From Phaeacidiphilus oryzae TH49 (lineage in GTDB: Bacteria > Actinomycetota > Actinomycetes > Streptomycetales > Streptomycetaceae), in assembly GCF_000744815.1 (NCBI RefSeq), contig NZ_JQMQ01000004.1, positions 124,001 through 188,000 on the forward strand: 64,000 nt of DNA, in the 5' to 3' direction. The translations under genes and the position numbers were made by a program. The notes under the pieces are model-generated. The model saw only the letters and a program-made list of their open reading frames with translations. It searched no databases and was not told the DNA's origin. Positions 16,501 to 23,572 of this stretch are shown piece by piece. Each line of letters starts with the position of its first letter. Within the stretch, counting starts at the first letter, position 1.

Positions 16501-18724
16501 CAAGATCGTCCGCGACAACTCGGCGGACACCCAGCCCAAGCCGCAGTCCTTCAGCTACACCTACGACCCCGACGGGCACACCGCCCAGGTCGACGACGCC
16601 TCGCCGAACGCGCAGTACGACACCTACGCCTACACCTGGGACCAGGACGGCCGGGAGAAGCAGCTCCAGGAGGAGGCGTCCGGCGCGGTCAAGCACACCA
16701 CGGCGTTCACCTACAACGCCGACTCCGACGCGCTGACCATGGCGTACGACGCCTCCACGGCCTCCTACAGCTACGACGCGCGCAACCTCCTCACCCAGGC
16801 GGTCAACAAGGAGACCTCCGGGGACACCGGGAAGACCACCGGCTACACCTACACGCCCAGCGGCAAGATCAAGACGGAGACCGAGGGCAACGGAAACGTC
16901 GTCACCTACGGGTACAACCTGGACGACTCCCTGGCCTCCCAGGTCGAGAAGACCTCGGGCGGCACCCTGGTCGCCTCGCACGCCCTGACCTACGACCCCA
17001 ACGGCAACCGCACCAAGGACGTCTCGGTCACCCAGAGCGCCGACGACAGCAGCACCGACCTCAACCGCACCGCCGACTACACCTACACCCCGCGCGACCA
17101 GGTCCAGACCGTCACCAACTCCGACGGCCACGACAACCAGAGCTACACCTACGACCTGGCCGGCAACACCACCTCGCAGACCGTCGGCGGAACCACGACC
17201 ACCAAGGTCTACGACCGCGACCGGCTGCTCTCCGCCACCAGCGGCGGCGTGACCGAGGACTACAACTACGACCCCTTCGGCCGCACCGACACGGTCACCG
17301 CGCTCGGGACCGTCCTCGACCGCTACACCTACGACGGGTTCGACAAGGTCTCCTCGGAGATGAAGGACACCGGCTCCGGCCAGGTGACCACGGACTACAC
17401 CTACGACCCGTTCGGCCGCACCACCTCCCAGACCGCCAACGCCGGCACCAGCGGCGCCAAGACCACCGACTACGAGTACCTGGCCACCTCCAACTCGATG
17501 GTGAGCGAGTCGGTCGGCGGGACGGTCAAGAAGACCTACCAGTACGCGCCGACCGGTGAGCGGCTCGACCAGATCGTCCACAACACCGACGGCACCGAGA
17601 CCCCCAGCTACTACAGCTACGACCCGCACTCCAACGTCCAGGCCATCACCTCGGCCAACGGCGACACCAAGGCCACCTACGGGTACACCGCCTACGGCCA
17701 GGACGACACCAGCCAGGACACCGGCGTCGACAAGAACACCGGCTCCGGCGCCACCGGCACCACCGCGGCCGACCCGTACAACGTCTACCGGTACAACGCC
17801 GACCGGATCGACGGCACCACCGGCAACTACGACATGGGGTTCCGGAACTACGCCCCGAACCTCAACAGCTTCCTCACCCGCGACATGTACGAGGGAGCGC
17901 TCGCCGACACGGCGATGACCACCGACCCCTACACCGGCAACCGCTACGCCTTCGCCGCGGGCAACCCCGTCTCCAACATCGAGCTGGACGGCCACTCCTG
18001 GTGGAACCCGGTCTCCTGGTCCAGCGACACCTGGAAGAACATCGGCGCGGGCGCCCTCATGGGCGCGGCCGTGGTGGGCACCGTCGCGTGTGTCATCGCT
18101 GAACCCTGCGGCGCCGGTGAACTCGCCATCGCCGGCGGCGGAGCGCTGGCGGCCGGCGGCGGGGTCAGCATCGGCTCGGCCGCGGCCGGCGGGGCGGCCG
18201 CCGGCGGCCTGTGGGGCCTGCTGTACTCGGTCGCGACCGGCGGGACCTCGGGCGGCGGCTCCTCGGGCGGAGGCGGGGGCGGCTCCTCCTCCGGAGGGAA
18301 CAACCTGCGCACCCCGCGGGTGGGCGACACGGACAACGGCCCGGGCGAGTGGGTCCAGGTGAACCGCGGCGGCGGCAGCAACAGCTCCTGGGAGTACCAG
18401 GAGAAGGTCACCGGCGTCACCCGCGATCGCGAGTACGAGATCGACGGCGTGCAGGTGGACGGCTGGGACAGCCAGAGCCAGACCATCCTGGAGGCCAAGG
18501 ACCAGTACGCGCAGTTCGTCAAGGACGGCCAGTTCAAGTCCTGGTGGCAGGGCAAGACGGCGCTGCTGAACGAGGCCAAGAGCCAGATCGCCGTCGCTCA
18601 GAAATACGGCCTCAACCTGCGCTGGACCTCGGCCAGCCAGGACTTCGTGGACGCCATGAAGAACCTCCTTCAGACGAACAACGTGGCCGGGAGGAACATG
18701 ATTGACTGGGTTGTGAAGCCCTAG
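10514..18724 (+). CDS. Secreted RHS/YD-repeat polymorphic toxin with nuclease tip
   Basis: A 2736-residue secreted protein. Domains in order: a signal peptide ending near AAFAAAH (about residues 1-30); two DNRLRE-like beta domains (about 340-510 and 630-815); many YD/RHS repeats (GYDxxG, TYDxxGN; about 1100-2400) interrupted by a golvesin-C-like domain (about 1865-2005, EDGDYTVYVEYPK); the RHS core motif DPYTGNRYAFAAGNPVSNIELDG (about 2470-2495); a Gly/Ala-rich hydrophobic stretch and Gly-Ser linker; and a C-terminal toxin domain from about 2595. The tip (YEIDGVQVDGWDS, ILEAKDQYAQFV, WWQGK) matches Tox-REase-5-like nucleases, with a D...ExK-type active site. Such shells encapsulate the toxin and release it into competitors. 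GTG 10514 sits six bases after GAAGGG; ATG 10517 is possible. Confidence 0.92.
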   Translation: MMRRLRRWAALLSVVALVLVGTPSAAFAAAHTRAPLSADTMHGSGGHDWWDPFGWFGTSKRPAAKTTQVGWHPPSGRATTHPPKTDPHAHRTAELTSRRTANTSLYRLSDGRTQQVVSAGPVHYRDAHGAWQDISTAVAPASHDGYSLGAVHNTFRTYFSRTPSSLLRLEQGSGSVEMGAPGAKSVAPKVDGDTVSYPGALPGGAGLSYRVGAGGVREDITLTRAPAPGASPVFDFTVKADGYLPVQRKDGAIAFVTPEAHQPVFVIPAPYMSDSRAQASSPYGTAFSAKVSQVMRWDPRTGTVHLTVRPDASWLRSPARQYPVRIDPTIVDAPTPSTAANVMIGADEPTTNLVSSWRLSVGTTTTGASRALIRFPMPALPSGTTLTSASLNLYYDQYFTTGLNNVSLEAHAATGAWDPTTATWNSASGLTGALAGSATKKAGVRGVWNSFPVTSTVQSWLNGTTADNGFVVKAKDESTLGQGGPRYEGSIYAYSGETANYPQLTLTYGVPGVSVNPPTVIHGTGAELSWPAYANTTGDPGNDIAEYQVYRCWYQDFLPSPNTEIAPVAAGTTSFTDTTAQPTPAGAGSPHAYYYMVAVKTKNGAVIPGQVQLVALPQAGQTTVVQRGGAATTLSSAEPTTVLNTLSDSGLQQPWLEVGDDSGTYGTTRAVVNFGALPSSVPSGAKVVDAELHLWEMETTTGSSGASYEVHALTRPFTQSQATWNNAASSTAWTAPGGDIQSSADGTLSGFTDDPNRRSFDTTSIVQSWINGTAANDGLEVKLAAESAGSPQERTIFAGTATAEPRLSPTLVVTYTDPSAADTYYAPTTPAKMVPGSTYTVPVTVNNTTSTAWSASNEKLTYHWTLPDGTDVTSAGNQDTTALSSDLAPGGQQTLQAQVTPPTPSDNNAKEAYTLSWDMENTSTGTYLSQAANGVGSLAQAVHVNTAGNNQLGLESFYQYTTTATGAGSALYTNASSGNTVWNYNAFSNPSRGFATFARMSYNSLDTTDSTTGFGWSVQLSTPTRLGTPLDFHPNPNPTEVTFTDGDGTSHTFSWDSSAGVWDAPAGVHLYLQQLASCGPQVTNARAWVMTKPDRTQFFYDCEGFPTSVVDRNGNETDFTYTSRKSENKPEEFLTYITDAAGRQTLNVAYFQKGDTYQYVDSTGAVQTGTNLTDPNIIDHVKSVTDISGRTIDFLYTSNGLLAQLVDGAGSTAAKTFTFSYDATQGMKNVKLVKVTDPRGHPTQLTYYDPVTDPKVHWWTESVTDRRGKTTGFAYTEPGTVTGATVQTTVTDANSHAYTYQLDGYGRLLQAVDPLGRKTQLGWDADDNVTSLVGNNGSEATWTYDQNTGDPLTYKDAVANQNGTAATTYGYQTSLGGHIADLTSKVTPAGRQWKFGYDADGNLTSVQKPAGVAAGSGYTTAYGYDSLGELTSVTDANQHTTQYADYDPTGYPKTTTDPLGNATATVYDVRGNVTSTTDPLQHTSTYGYDTFGRPTTKKVPKDQASGVYITTPAPVYDANDNVTQSTAPNGAVTTTSYDENDEVASKTLPANSSASTPPARTLTYSYDDVGNLTAQTSPDGNVSGAAAGSYTTKFGYDADNEKTTVTDPLGNVTTTAYDNVGNVAETIDPLQQNTTGFLAKYGYDVDHRRISTTDATGAVVKTAYDVDGLKSSTTDANGNTTEYGYDQNGKLVQQQVPHTTDSSGSVVYDTTQYTYDQVGNQTSVITPRGVASGISGAYTTTTAYDADNRKSKVFGADNPNDSTYGTAPETDYAYDPAGRLQQVTAPPSGGSTAKAVTKYSYFDNGWTKQSTDPWSITTSYDYDALGLQTARTLTSAGGSSSRTQAWTYYPDGTLESHTDNGIPVGLDVELVDDSDTQSTAATGTWSSSSAAGTGYEGYDYQTHAAGSGTDAFTWNLTIPEDGDYTVYVEYPKVSGAATNASYTIDSSGGSATKTADQTANTGTWVSLGSYSFTQNGSGQKVSLAENSGGAVTADAVKIVRDNSADTQPKPQSFSYTYDPDGHTAQVDDASPNAQYDTYAYTWDQDGREKQLQEEASGAVKHTTAFTYNADSDALTMAYDASTASYSYDARNLLTQAVNKETSGDTGKTTGYTYTPSGKIKTETEGNGNVVTYGYNLDDSLASQVEKTSGGTLVASHALTYDPNGNRTKDVSVTQSADDSSTDLNRTADYTYTPRDQVQTVTNSDGHDNQSYTYDLAGNTTSQTVGGTTTTKVYDRDRLLSATSGGVTEDYNYDPFGRTDTVTALGTVLDRYTYDGFDKVSSEMKDTGSGQVTTDYTYDPFGRTTSQTANAGTSGAKTTDYEYLATSNSMVSESVGGTVKKTYQYAPTGERLDQIVHNTDGTETPSYYSYDPHSNVQAITSANGDTKATYGYTAYGQDDTSQDTGVDKNTGSGATGTTAADPYNVYRYNADRIDGTTGNYDMGFRNYAPNLNSFLTRDMYEGALADTAMTTDPYTGNRYAFAAGNPVSNIELDGHSWWNPVSWSSDTWKNIGAGALMGAAVVGTVACVIAEPCGAGELAIAGGGALAAGGGVSIGSAAAGGAAAGGLWGLLYSVATGGTSGGGSSGGGGGGSSSGGNNLRTPRVGDTDNGPGEWVQVNRGGGSNSSWEYQEKVTGVTRDREYEIDGVQVDGWDSQSQTILEAKDQYAQFVKDGQFKSWWQGKTALLNEAKSQIAVAQKYGLNLRWTSASQDFVDAMKNLLQTNNVAGRNMIDWVVKP

Positions 18725-18731
18725 CAGAGCC

Positions 18732-18780
18732 GGATCGCCGGTGGCGGCGGACGCGCGCCGTCCGCCGCCACCGGCGATCC
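18732..18780 (+). terminator. Perfect 22-bp hairpin between toxin and immunity genes
   Basis: Bases 18732-18753 are exactly complementary to 18759-18780 around a 5-base loop. The hairpin begins 8 bases after the RHS stop codon and ends 39 bases before the putative immunity start. It should act as a terminator or mRNA 3'-end stabiliser, so the immunity gene either receives only read-through or has its own promoter. Confidence 0.85.
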
Positions 18781-18818
18781 CCACGGCCGTCGAAGACCCG
18801 CGAGAGATGGGGACCTGC

Positions 18819-19274
18819 ATGAGCTCGAATTACCTGCGGATCATCCCGGATATTCCGGACTGGGTGCCGGACGAGTCGACCGCGGAACAACTCGCGCTCA
18901 TCGCCGGCGAGTTGTTCGCGAAACGAAGCTCCGAGGTCACCGCCGGCGACCGGGGCGAGGTCGGATTCGTGGACCAGGGCGCCTGGTTCGAGAGCGTCTC
19001 CTGCCCCGGCTGCGGCGCGCCGATCGACGACTCCTGGTGGCAGGACCGCATGGACGCCGCCGCCGAGACCGGCTTCACCGATCTCTCGGTGCGGACCGAG
19101 TGCTGCGGCGTAGCGACCACCCTGAACGATCTGGTCTACCGGCTCCCCGCCGGCTTCGCCCGCTACGTCATCGAGGTCCGGGAACTCGACAAGACCTACG
19201 CCGACGAGGAGGAGATGGCCACCCTCCAAAGAGCCGCGGGCCGCCCCCTCCGCCAGATCGCGGCGCGCTACTGA
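18819..19274 (+). CDS. Putative immunity protein for the RHS nuclease
   Basis: A 151-residue acidic cytoplasmic protein directly downstream of the toxin, which is the usual place for a cognate immunity gene. It has a CPGCG pair (Cys62/Cys65) and a CC pair (Cys95/Cys96) that could bind zinc, plus SWWQD and a helical C-terminus. The ATG at 18819 is preceded by GGGGAC; an in-frame ATG four codons earlier is an alternative. I cannot name an Imm family from sequence alone (Imm52 is one family known beside Tox-REase-5). The call depends on neighbourhood, size and acidity. Confidence 0.65.
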   Translation: MSSNYLRIIPDIPDWVPDESTAEQLALIAGELFAKRSSEVTAGDRGEVGFVDQGAWFESVSCPGCGAPIDDSWWQDRMDAAAETGFTDLSVRTECCGVATTLNDLVYRLPAGFARYVIEVRELDKTYADEEEMATLQRAAGRPLRQIAARY

Positions 19275-19330
19275 GCCCCGCGCCGCCGATCGCTGCCGTG
19301 ACCGGTGCTGCGGGGAGCGCCGGCGCGACA

Positions 19331-19710
19331 TCCTTGACCTTCCCCCAATCCTCGATGATCTTCACCATCCTGGTGGGGATCGCGTCCGGCGCGGCATGGA
19401 TCCTCGCCGGCGCTTTCCGCTGATTCTGCCCGCCTGCTGCGGGGTGCAGATCTTCTACTCGATGTTCGCCGCGCCGCTCACCGCGATCATCGCCGACCGC
19501 ACGCCCGTGGAGCGGCGCGGTGTGTTCTCCGCGCTCGGCCGAGCCGGCATCTACATCGGCGTACTGCTCGGGGTACGGGTCGCCTCACGGTTCGCCGCCG
19601 GCCCCCTCCGGGGCTTCCCCGCGCTGGCCCTGTCCTGCACGGTCCCCGCCACGCCCCTCGCGCTCGGTCTGCGCCGCGACTCACGCCTGCTGCCCCGCGG
19701 CGACAAGCGC
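19331..19710 (+). pseudogene. MFS transporter fragment, frameshifted
   Basis: A decayed piece of a major facilitator transporter. One frame reads MIFTILVGIASGAAWILAGAFR (from 19355) and then stops; a second frame continues FPLILPACCGVQIFYSMFAAP, IIADRTPVERRGVFSALG, IYIGVLLGV and ALGLRRDSR. ADRTPVERRG resembles an MFS cytoplasmic loop motif. The frame change near 19400-19415 and the lack of both ends mark it as a remnant. Its 3' end runs into a truncated MarR gene on the other strand, which suggests a deletion joined the two. Confidence 0.6.
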
Positions 19711-19824
19711 AACACCGTGCGGCCGCAGCACTTCCTCCATCGCCGCGCGCAGGGCGCTCGGCGCCTCTTTCGGTAGGTAGCCCAGCGACATGTCCAAGTC
19801 GACGCCGCCACCGTTTTGACCCAT
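19681..19824 (-). pseudogene. Truncated MarR-family regulator remnant
   Basis: This 47-codon reading frame starts at ATG 19824 and reads MSLGYLPKEAPSALRAAMEE then VLRPHG. That matches the first helices of MarR regulators such as the one at 22830 (VGYRLKQTHAALRGAMDRAL). It then turns into unrelated VALVAAGQQA and stops before the winged helix. It is divergent from a VOC gene, exactly as the intact MarR is at 22.8 kb, and its operators remain. The likely history is a deletion that removed the DNA-binding part and fused the stump to the MFS fragment. Confidence 0.7.
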
Positions 19825-19865
19825 GTCAGTATTCTGACATACTGGATGGTGTCAGGAAGCTGACA
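19823..19865. promoter_or_regulatory. Two MarR-type palindromic operators
   Basis: ATGTCAG-TATT-CTGACAT (19823-19840) and TGTCAG-GAAG-CTGACA (19850-19865) are perfect inverted repeats with centres 26 bases apart, between the truncated MarR gene and the VOC gene. The same design occurs at 22776-22793 beside an intact MarR. Confidence 0.78.
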
Positions 19866-19885
19866 TGAAGAGAAGGAGTATCACC

Positions 19886-20254
19886 ATGTCCGTCACCGGT
19901 CCCGACTTCGTCTCGCTGCAAGTACGTGATCTCGACGCTTCGCAGGCGTTCTACGAGCAGTACCTCGGCCTGGTCCGCTCACCGGCCGGACCTCCTCACG
20001 CGGTCGTCTTCGAGACGAAGCCGATCGCGTTCGCACTGCGCGACATCGTTCCCGGCACCGATCTCGCATCGGTCGCACAGCCCGGCATCGGCGTCGCGGT
20101 CTGGCTCCACGCCACCGACGTCCAGGCCATTCACGATGCTCTCGTGGCCGACGGTCACACCATCGTCTCCGCGCCGATCGACGGCCCCTTCGGCCGGACG
20201 TTCACCTTCGCCGACCTCGACGGCTACCAGGTGACTCTCCATGACCGTGTCTGA
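19886..20254 (+). CDS. VOC-family (glyoxalase/bleomycin-resistance fold) protein
   Basis: A 122-residue VOC-fold protein with two beta-alpha-beta-beta-beta modules. It begins MSVTGPDFVSLQVRDLDASQAFYEQYLGL and ends FTFADLDGYQVTLHDRV, a pattern shared with the paralogue at 22389-22757. VOC proteins bind or detoxify small molecules; no substrate can be assigned. ATG 19886 has GAAGGAG upstream. Its promoter region holds two MarR-type palindromes although the adjacent MarR is truncated, so it may be derepressed or controlled by the paralogous MarR. It overlaps the next gene by 14 bases. Confidence 0.8.
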   Translation: MSVTGPDFVSLQVRDLDASQAFYEQYLGLVRSPAGPPHAVVFETKPIAFALRDIVPGTDLASVAQPGIGVAVWLHATDVQAIHDALVADGHTIVSAPIDGPFGRTFTFADLDGYQVTLHDRV

Positions 20255-21110
20255 AGCGACGATCCTCGTCTTCGGGGCCACCGGATCCCTCGGTGGTCAC
20301 GTCCTGGACGGGCTCGTCGCCCGCGGAGTCGCTCCCGGAACGATCACTGCGGTCGGCAGGAATCGATCGCGGCTCAAGGAACTCGCCTCTGCCGGGTTCG
20401 GGACGGCTGCCGTCGATCTGTCGGATTCGGCAGCCGCCGCAGCACTGGTTGCTGGACACTCCGACATCGTGTTGATATCGGGCAGGGACCCGAATCGCCT
20501 TGCCCAGCACGAGTCGGTCATCGCCGCTGCGAAGCAGGCGAATGTCCGACACGTCTACTACACCAGCGGAGTCCGAGCCGACGACGACCGGTTCGAGATC
20601 AACCGGGACCACAGGGCGACAGAGCACGCTCTCGTCGCATCCGGCGTGACCTACACGATCCTGCGGAACACCTGGTACATCGAGAACTACCTCCAGGCAC
20701 TGGAAGGCCCCCGCCACTCCGGCGTTCTTGCCGCGGCGACCGGTGACGCCGTCGTCGCGGCAGCCGGCCGGAAGGACCTGGCCGAGGCATTGGCCGTCGT
20801 TCTCACCACCAACGGGCACGACAACGTCACCTACAGCCTCTCGGGCGACACCGACTTCACCTACGACGATGTTGCCGAAGCGATGTCTGTCGTACTGGAG
20901 CGCCCTGTCGCCTACCGCCCTGTCACTCCAGGCGAGTTGCGGGTGATACTCACCAGTGCCGGCATGAACGACGAGCTGGCGAGCTTCCTCGTGGGCCTCG
21001 ACGAGACCATCGCCGCCGGCGCATTCGCCCGCGTCGGCGACGATCTTTCCCGGCTCATCGGCCGACCAACGACCGGCCTGGTCGAGGGCTTGACGGATCT
21101 TCGCAGTTGA
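20241..21110 (+). CDS. NmrA-like NAD(P)-binding oxidoreductase
   Basis: A 289-residue atypical SDR of the NmrA/QorB type. It begins TILVFGATGSLGGHVLDGL with the GxTGxxG nucleotide motif, then HVYYTSGVRADDDRF, THALVASGVTYTILRNTWYIENYL-like core sequence, and a region typical of NAD(P)H:quinone oxidoreductase type 2 relatives. There is no classical YxxxK pair in the usual place, as in this subfamily. It overlaps the VOC gene by 14 bases and is presumably co-transcribed under the MarR-type operators. The following 285 bases (21111-21395) contain no convincing gene. Confidence 0.8.
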   Translation: MTVSEATILVFGATGSLGGHVLDGLVARGVAPGTITAVGRNRSRLKELASAGFGTAAVDLSDSAAAAALVAGHSDIVLISGRDPNRLAQHESVIAAAKQANVRHVYYTSGVRADDDRFEINRDHRATEHALVASGVTYTILRNTWYIENYLQALEGPRHSGVLAAATGDAVVAAAGRKDLAEALAVVLTTNGHDNVTYSLSGDTDFTYDDVAEAMSVVLERPVAYRPVTPGELRVILTSAGMNDELASFLVGLDETIAAGAFARVGDDLSRLIGRPTTGLVEGLTDLRS

Positions 21111-21395
21111 GCGCATAGCGAGCGCGGCGCGTCGGTGTCGTGGTAAGCGGCACGGTGTTCACCCTCGGCGGGCCGCGACGCGTCCAACCCCGCCGCAGGA
21201 CAGCTACACCGGCTAGAGGCGGGTCCTCGACAATGCCGACGAACTCGGGGCCGGCGCCGCACGCATCGCCGGACACGGATACTCCGGCCGCGAGGGAGCC
21301 CGCGGCAGCGGTGCCGCTGCTTGCCCGGGGCCGCGACACGCCTGGCAAGCCCTCCCGCCACGACCACCTGGTTTCCCCGATCGCGGCCGGATCGT

Positions 21396-22385
21396 CTACG
21401 CGGAGTGAGGCTGCTCTCCGTGGTGTTCGCGATGCGAGGAGCGGCCGTGATGCTCCGTGACTTGGTCCTGTGCGCGGACGCGGAGGAGGAGCGCGACCCA
21501 ACTGCGGTACGGGCACCAGTCCTCGGCGATCCCAGCGAGCCTGCCGTGATCGTCGGCGGCCTCGTCGCCGAGGCGGTACTCGGTGGCCATGGCGCGGTGC
21601 ACGCGGGGTTCCGCCGTGGGGAAGACGTCGGGGTGTCCGGCGCCGCGGATGAGGATGAGTTCGGCGGAGAAGGGACCGATGCCCGGCAGTTGTTGCAGGT
21701 CCTGGAGGGCTTGCTCGGGTTCCTGTGCGCGCAGTGCGGCGGCGTCCAGGCGTCCCTCCGGCGCGGCTTCGGCGATCGCGTGCAGGCGTTCGATCTTGAT
21801 CTCGGTCAGCCCCGGTATGTGCTCCAGGGTTCGCAGCACGGCCGGGGTCGGGAACGCGCTGACGTTCTGGCCCGCGACGTCGATCGCCTGGCCGTGGTCG
21901 CGAGCGATGCGCGCCTTGATGGCGGCGGCCTGGGTCCTGCGGATGCGGTTGCCGATGACGGTCCAGGCAGCAGCTTCGTAGGGCGAGTAGAAGCAGACGG
22001 GCCTCAGGCCGGGGTAGTCCGCCTGCAGGCTCGCCACGACACGGTCGTGTTCGGCGAGGGCCGGGAAGCCGGTGCCGTCGACGTCCAGGGACAGGATGCG
22101 CGCGATCTGGGCCCGCGCAGCGTCCTGGGCCGCGGTGGCCGCGGTGGGCGCCGGGCTGTCATCGGAGTGGAGGGTGAACTCCGCGTGGACTGCCGCGGGT
22201 CGGCCGGCCGCCGCCTTCTGGCGCAGGGCGCAGCCGATGACGTGGTGGGCGTCGTCGGCGGGGAAGGCCATGCGGAGCACGTCGTCGCCCGCGTGGTCGT
22301 AGGAGGCCGGGGTGAAGCCCTCCAGATACCGGATGGACGCGGCCAGCGAGAACGGCCCTCGGGGGGTGAAGGAGGCGGTCGGCAC
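21396..22385 (-). CDS. DNA-3-methyladenine glycosylase 2-like (AlkA/HhH)
   Basis: A 329-residue base-excision glycosylase. The N-terminal half has an AlkA-like domain (FTPRGPFSLAASIRYLEGF), followed by the PYEAAAWTVIGNRI helix and the helix-hairpin-helix LPGIGPFSAELILIRGAGHP. In AlkA an Asp follows the hairpin; here the matching stretch reads DVFPTAEPRVHRA, with Glu at about that place. It should remove alkylated purines. GTG 22385 follows GGAGG inside the end of the VOC gene, only 3 bases downstream of its stop, so the two form an operon under the MarR-type operator. Confidence 0.8.
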   Translation of the reverse strand: MPTASFTPRGPFSLAASIRYLEGFTPASYDHAGDDVLRMAFPADDAHHVIGCALRQKAAAGRPAAVHAEFTLHSDDSPAPTAATAAQDAARAQIARILSLDVDGTGFPALAEHDRVVASLQADYPGLRPVCFYSPYEAAAWTVIGNRIRRTQAAAIKARIARDHGQAIDVAGQNVSAFPTPAVLRTLEHIPGLTEIKIERLHAIAEAAPEGRLDAAALRAQEPEQALQDLQQLPGIGPFSAELILIRGAGHPDVFPTAEPRVHRAMATEYRLGDEAADDHGRLAGIAEDWCPYRSWVALLLRVRAQDQVTEHHGRSSHREHHGEQPHSA

Positions 22386-22388
22386 GGC

Positions 22389-22757
22389 TCAGCCTCCGTG
22401 GGCGGTCAGGACGTAGCCCTCGGGGCCGGTGAAGGAGAACATCGGGCCGAACGGGCTGGCGGTGACAGGGGTGAGGATGGCGATCCCGGCTGCGGAGAGC
22501 TGGTCGTGCAGGACCTGGGCGTCGGGGGTGGAGAACCACAGGGCGACGCCGAGGCCGGGGCGGCCGGTGTCCAGGTCGGTGCCCGGCAGCGGCGGGCGCA
22601 CCGCGAACGGGCAGGGCTTGGTGTCGAAGACGACCGCGCCGGGAGGCGAGGCGGAGTTACGGGTGAGGCCGAGGTGCTTCTCGAAGAACTCGGCGGCGGC
22701 TTCTACGTCACGGACCTGCAGGGCCACGAAGTCGGGCCCGTCGATGCCGGCAGACAT
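22389..22757 (-). CDS. VOC-family protein (paralogue of 19886-20254)
   Basis: A 122-residue VOC-fold protein that starts MSAGIDGPDFVALQVRDVEAAAEFFEKHLGL and ends FSFTGPEGYVLTAHGG. Length and layout match the VOC protein at 19886-20254, so the two are paralogues. GAGGAG lies six bases before the ATG. It is the first gene of a leftward pair with the AlkA-type glycosylase and is divergent from an intact MarR gene with a palindromic operator in the gap. A role in sensing or removing a reactive compound is plausible but unproven. Confidence 0.82.
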   Translation of the reverse strand: MSAGIDGPDFVALQVRDVEAAAEFFEKHLGLTRNSASPPGAVVFDTKPCPFAVRPPLPGTDLDTGRPGLGVALWFSTPDAQVLHDQLSAAGIAILTPVTASPFGPMFSFTGPEGYVLTAHGG

Positions 22758-22775
22758 GGGGTGCTCCTCAACCTG

Positions 22776-22793
22776 ATGTCAATACCTTGACAT
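22776..22793. promoter_or_regulatory. MarR-type palindromic operator
   Basis: ATGTCAA-TACC-TTGACAT is a perfect 7+7 inverted repeat in the gap between the divergent VOC and MarR genes. It shares the TGTCA/TGACA arms of the two palindromes at 19823-19865. Confidence 0.78.
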
Positions 22794-22829
22794 ACTTACG
22801 GTAGGCCCACCCCCCGGAGGTATCAAAGT

Positions 22830-23312
22830 ATGGACAAGAAGGACAGCGTGCCAGCCGAACCGCCCCACCCGGCCGAAGACGTACTCGGCCATGTGGGCTA
22901 CCGGCTCAAGCAGACCCACGCCGCTCTGCGTGGCGCGATGGACCGGGCGCTGCGCACCCACGCGCTGACCGTGCCGCAGTACTCCTGTCTGGAGGTACTC
23001 GCCGCGCGCCCCGGCCTGTCCAACGCCGAGCTCGCCCGTGCCACCTTCGTCACCCGCCAGTCCATGAACGTGGTCCTGCGCACCCTCCAGGACGACGGCC
23101 TGCTCACCCGCCCGGACACCGTCGCCACCGGACGCGCCCGCCCGGCCACCCTCACCGACGAGGGCCGACGCCGCCTGCACGCGGCCCAGGCCGATGTCTA
23201 CGCCATCGAAGCCCGCATGATCCAGGCCATCCCCGACCACCGCCTGACCGCGCTCCTGGAAGACTTCGATCACATGACGCAGGCCCTGCAGGGCGACTCC
23301 GCGAGCACCTGA
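22830..23312 (+). CDS. MarR-family transcriptional regulator
   Basis: A 160-residue MarR repressor. Helix 1 reads GYRLKQTHAALRGAMDRALR, followed by LTVPQYSCLEVLAARPGLSNAELARATFVTRQSMNVVLRTL (winged helix-turn-helix) and a C-terminal dimerisation helix. CGGAGG precedes ATG 22830. It is divergent from the VOC-AlkA pair and the operator palindrome lies between, so it should repress that pair and itself. It may also act on the near-identical palindromes at 19.8 kb. The following 260 bases (23313-23572) show no convincing gene. Confidence 0.88.
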   Translation: MDKKDSVPAEPPHPAEDVLGHVGYRLKQTHAALRGAMDRALRTHALTVPQYSCLEVLAARPGLSNAELARATFVTRQSMNVVLRTLQDDGLLTRPDTVATGRARPATLTDEGRRRLHAAQADVYAIEARMIQAIPDHRLTALLEDFDHMTQALQGDSAST

Positions 23313-23572
23313 CCGCCGCCCGCTTCGCCCCCGCTTGGCAAGCCCTCCCCAATACCCTCGACTCCTGACCGCGACGTTCGAGCACGCGGTGCGGTTTCAT
23401 CGCTGGATCGAGGCGATCGCGGTCAGCACGACGGCGCGTTGACCGGCGAACAGGGATCGCACGCTGCATTTCCGTCTCGGCCCCGGGGCGGTCACATCGG
23501 CACCCGTGCCGGTCGGGGATCCCATGGCGCGCCACGGCCGGGGCTCGCGTGGGGCCCCGGTCGGATCGGCGC

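Noticed and set aside
11462-18820. A 2452-codon open frame on the minus strand opposite the RHS toxin gene.
   Set aside because: Its translation is a low-complexity Val/Gly/Arg shadow of the G/C-rich RHS codons. The plus-strand frame has a signal peptide, RHS repeats and a toxin domain.
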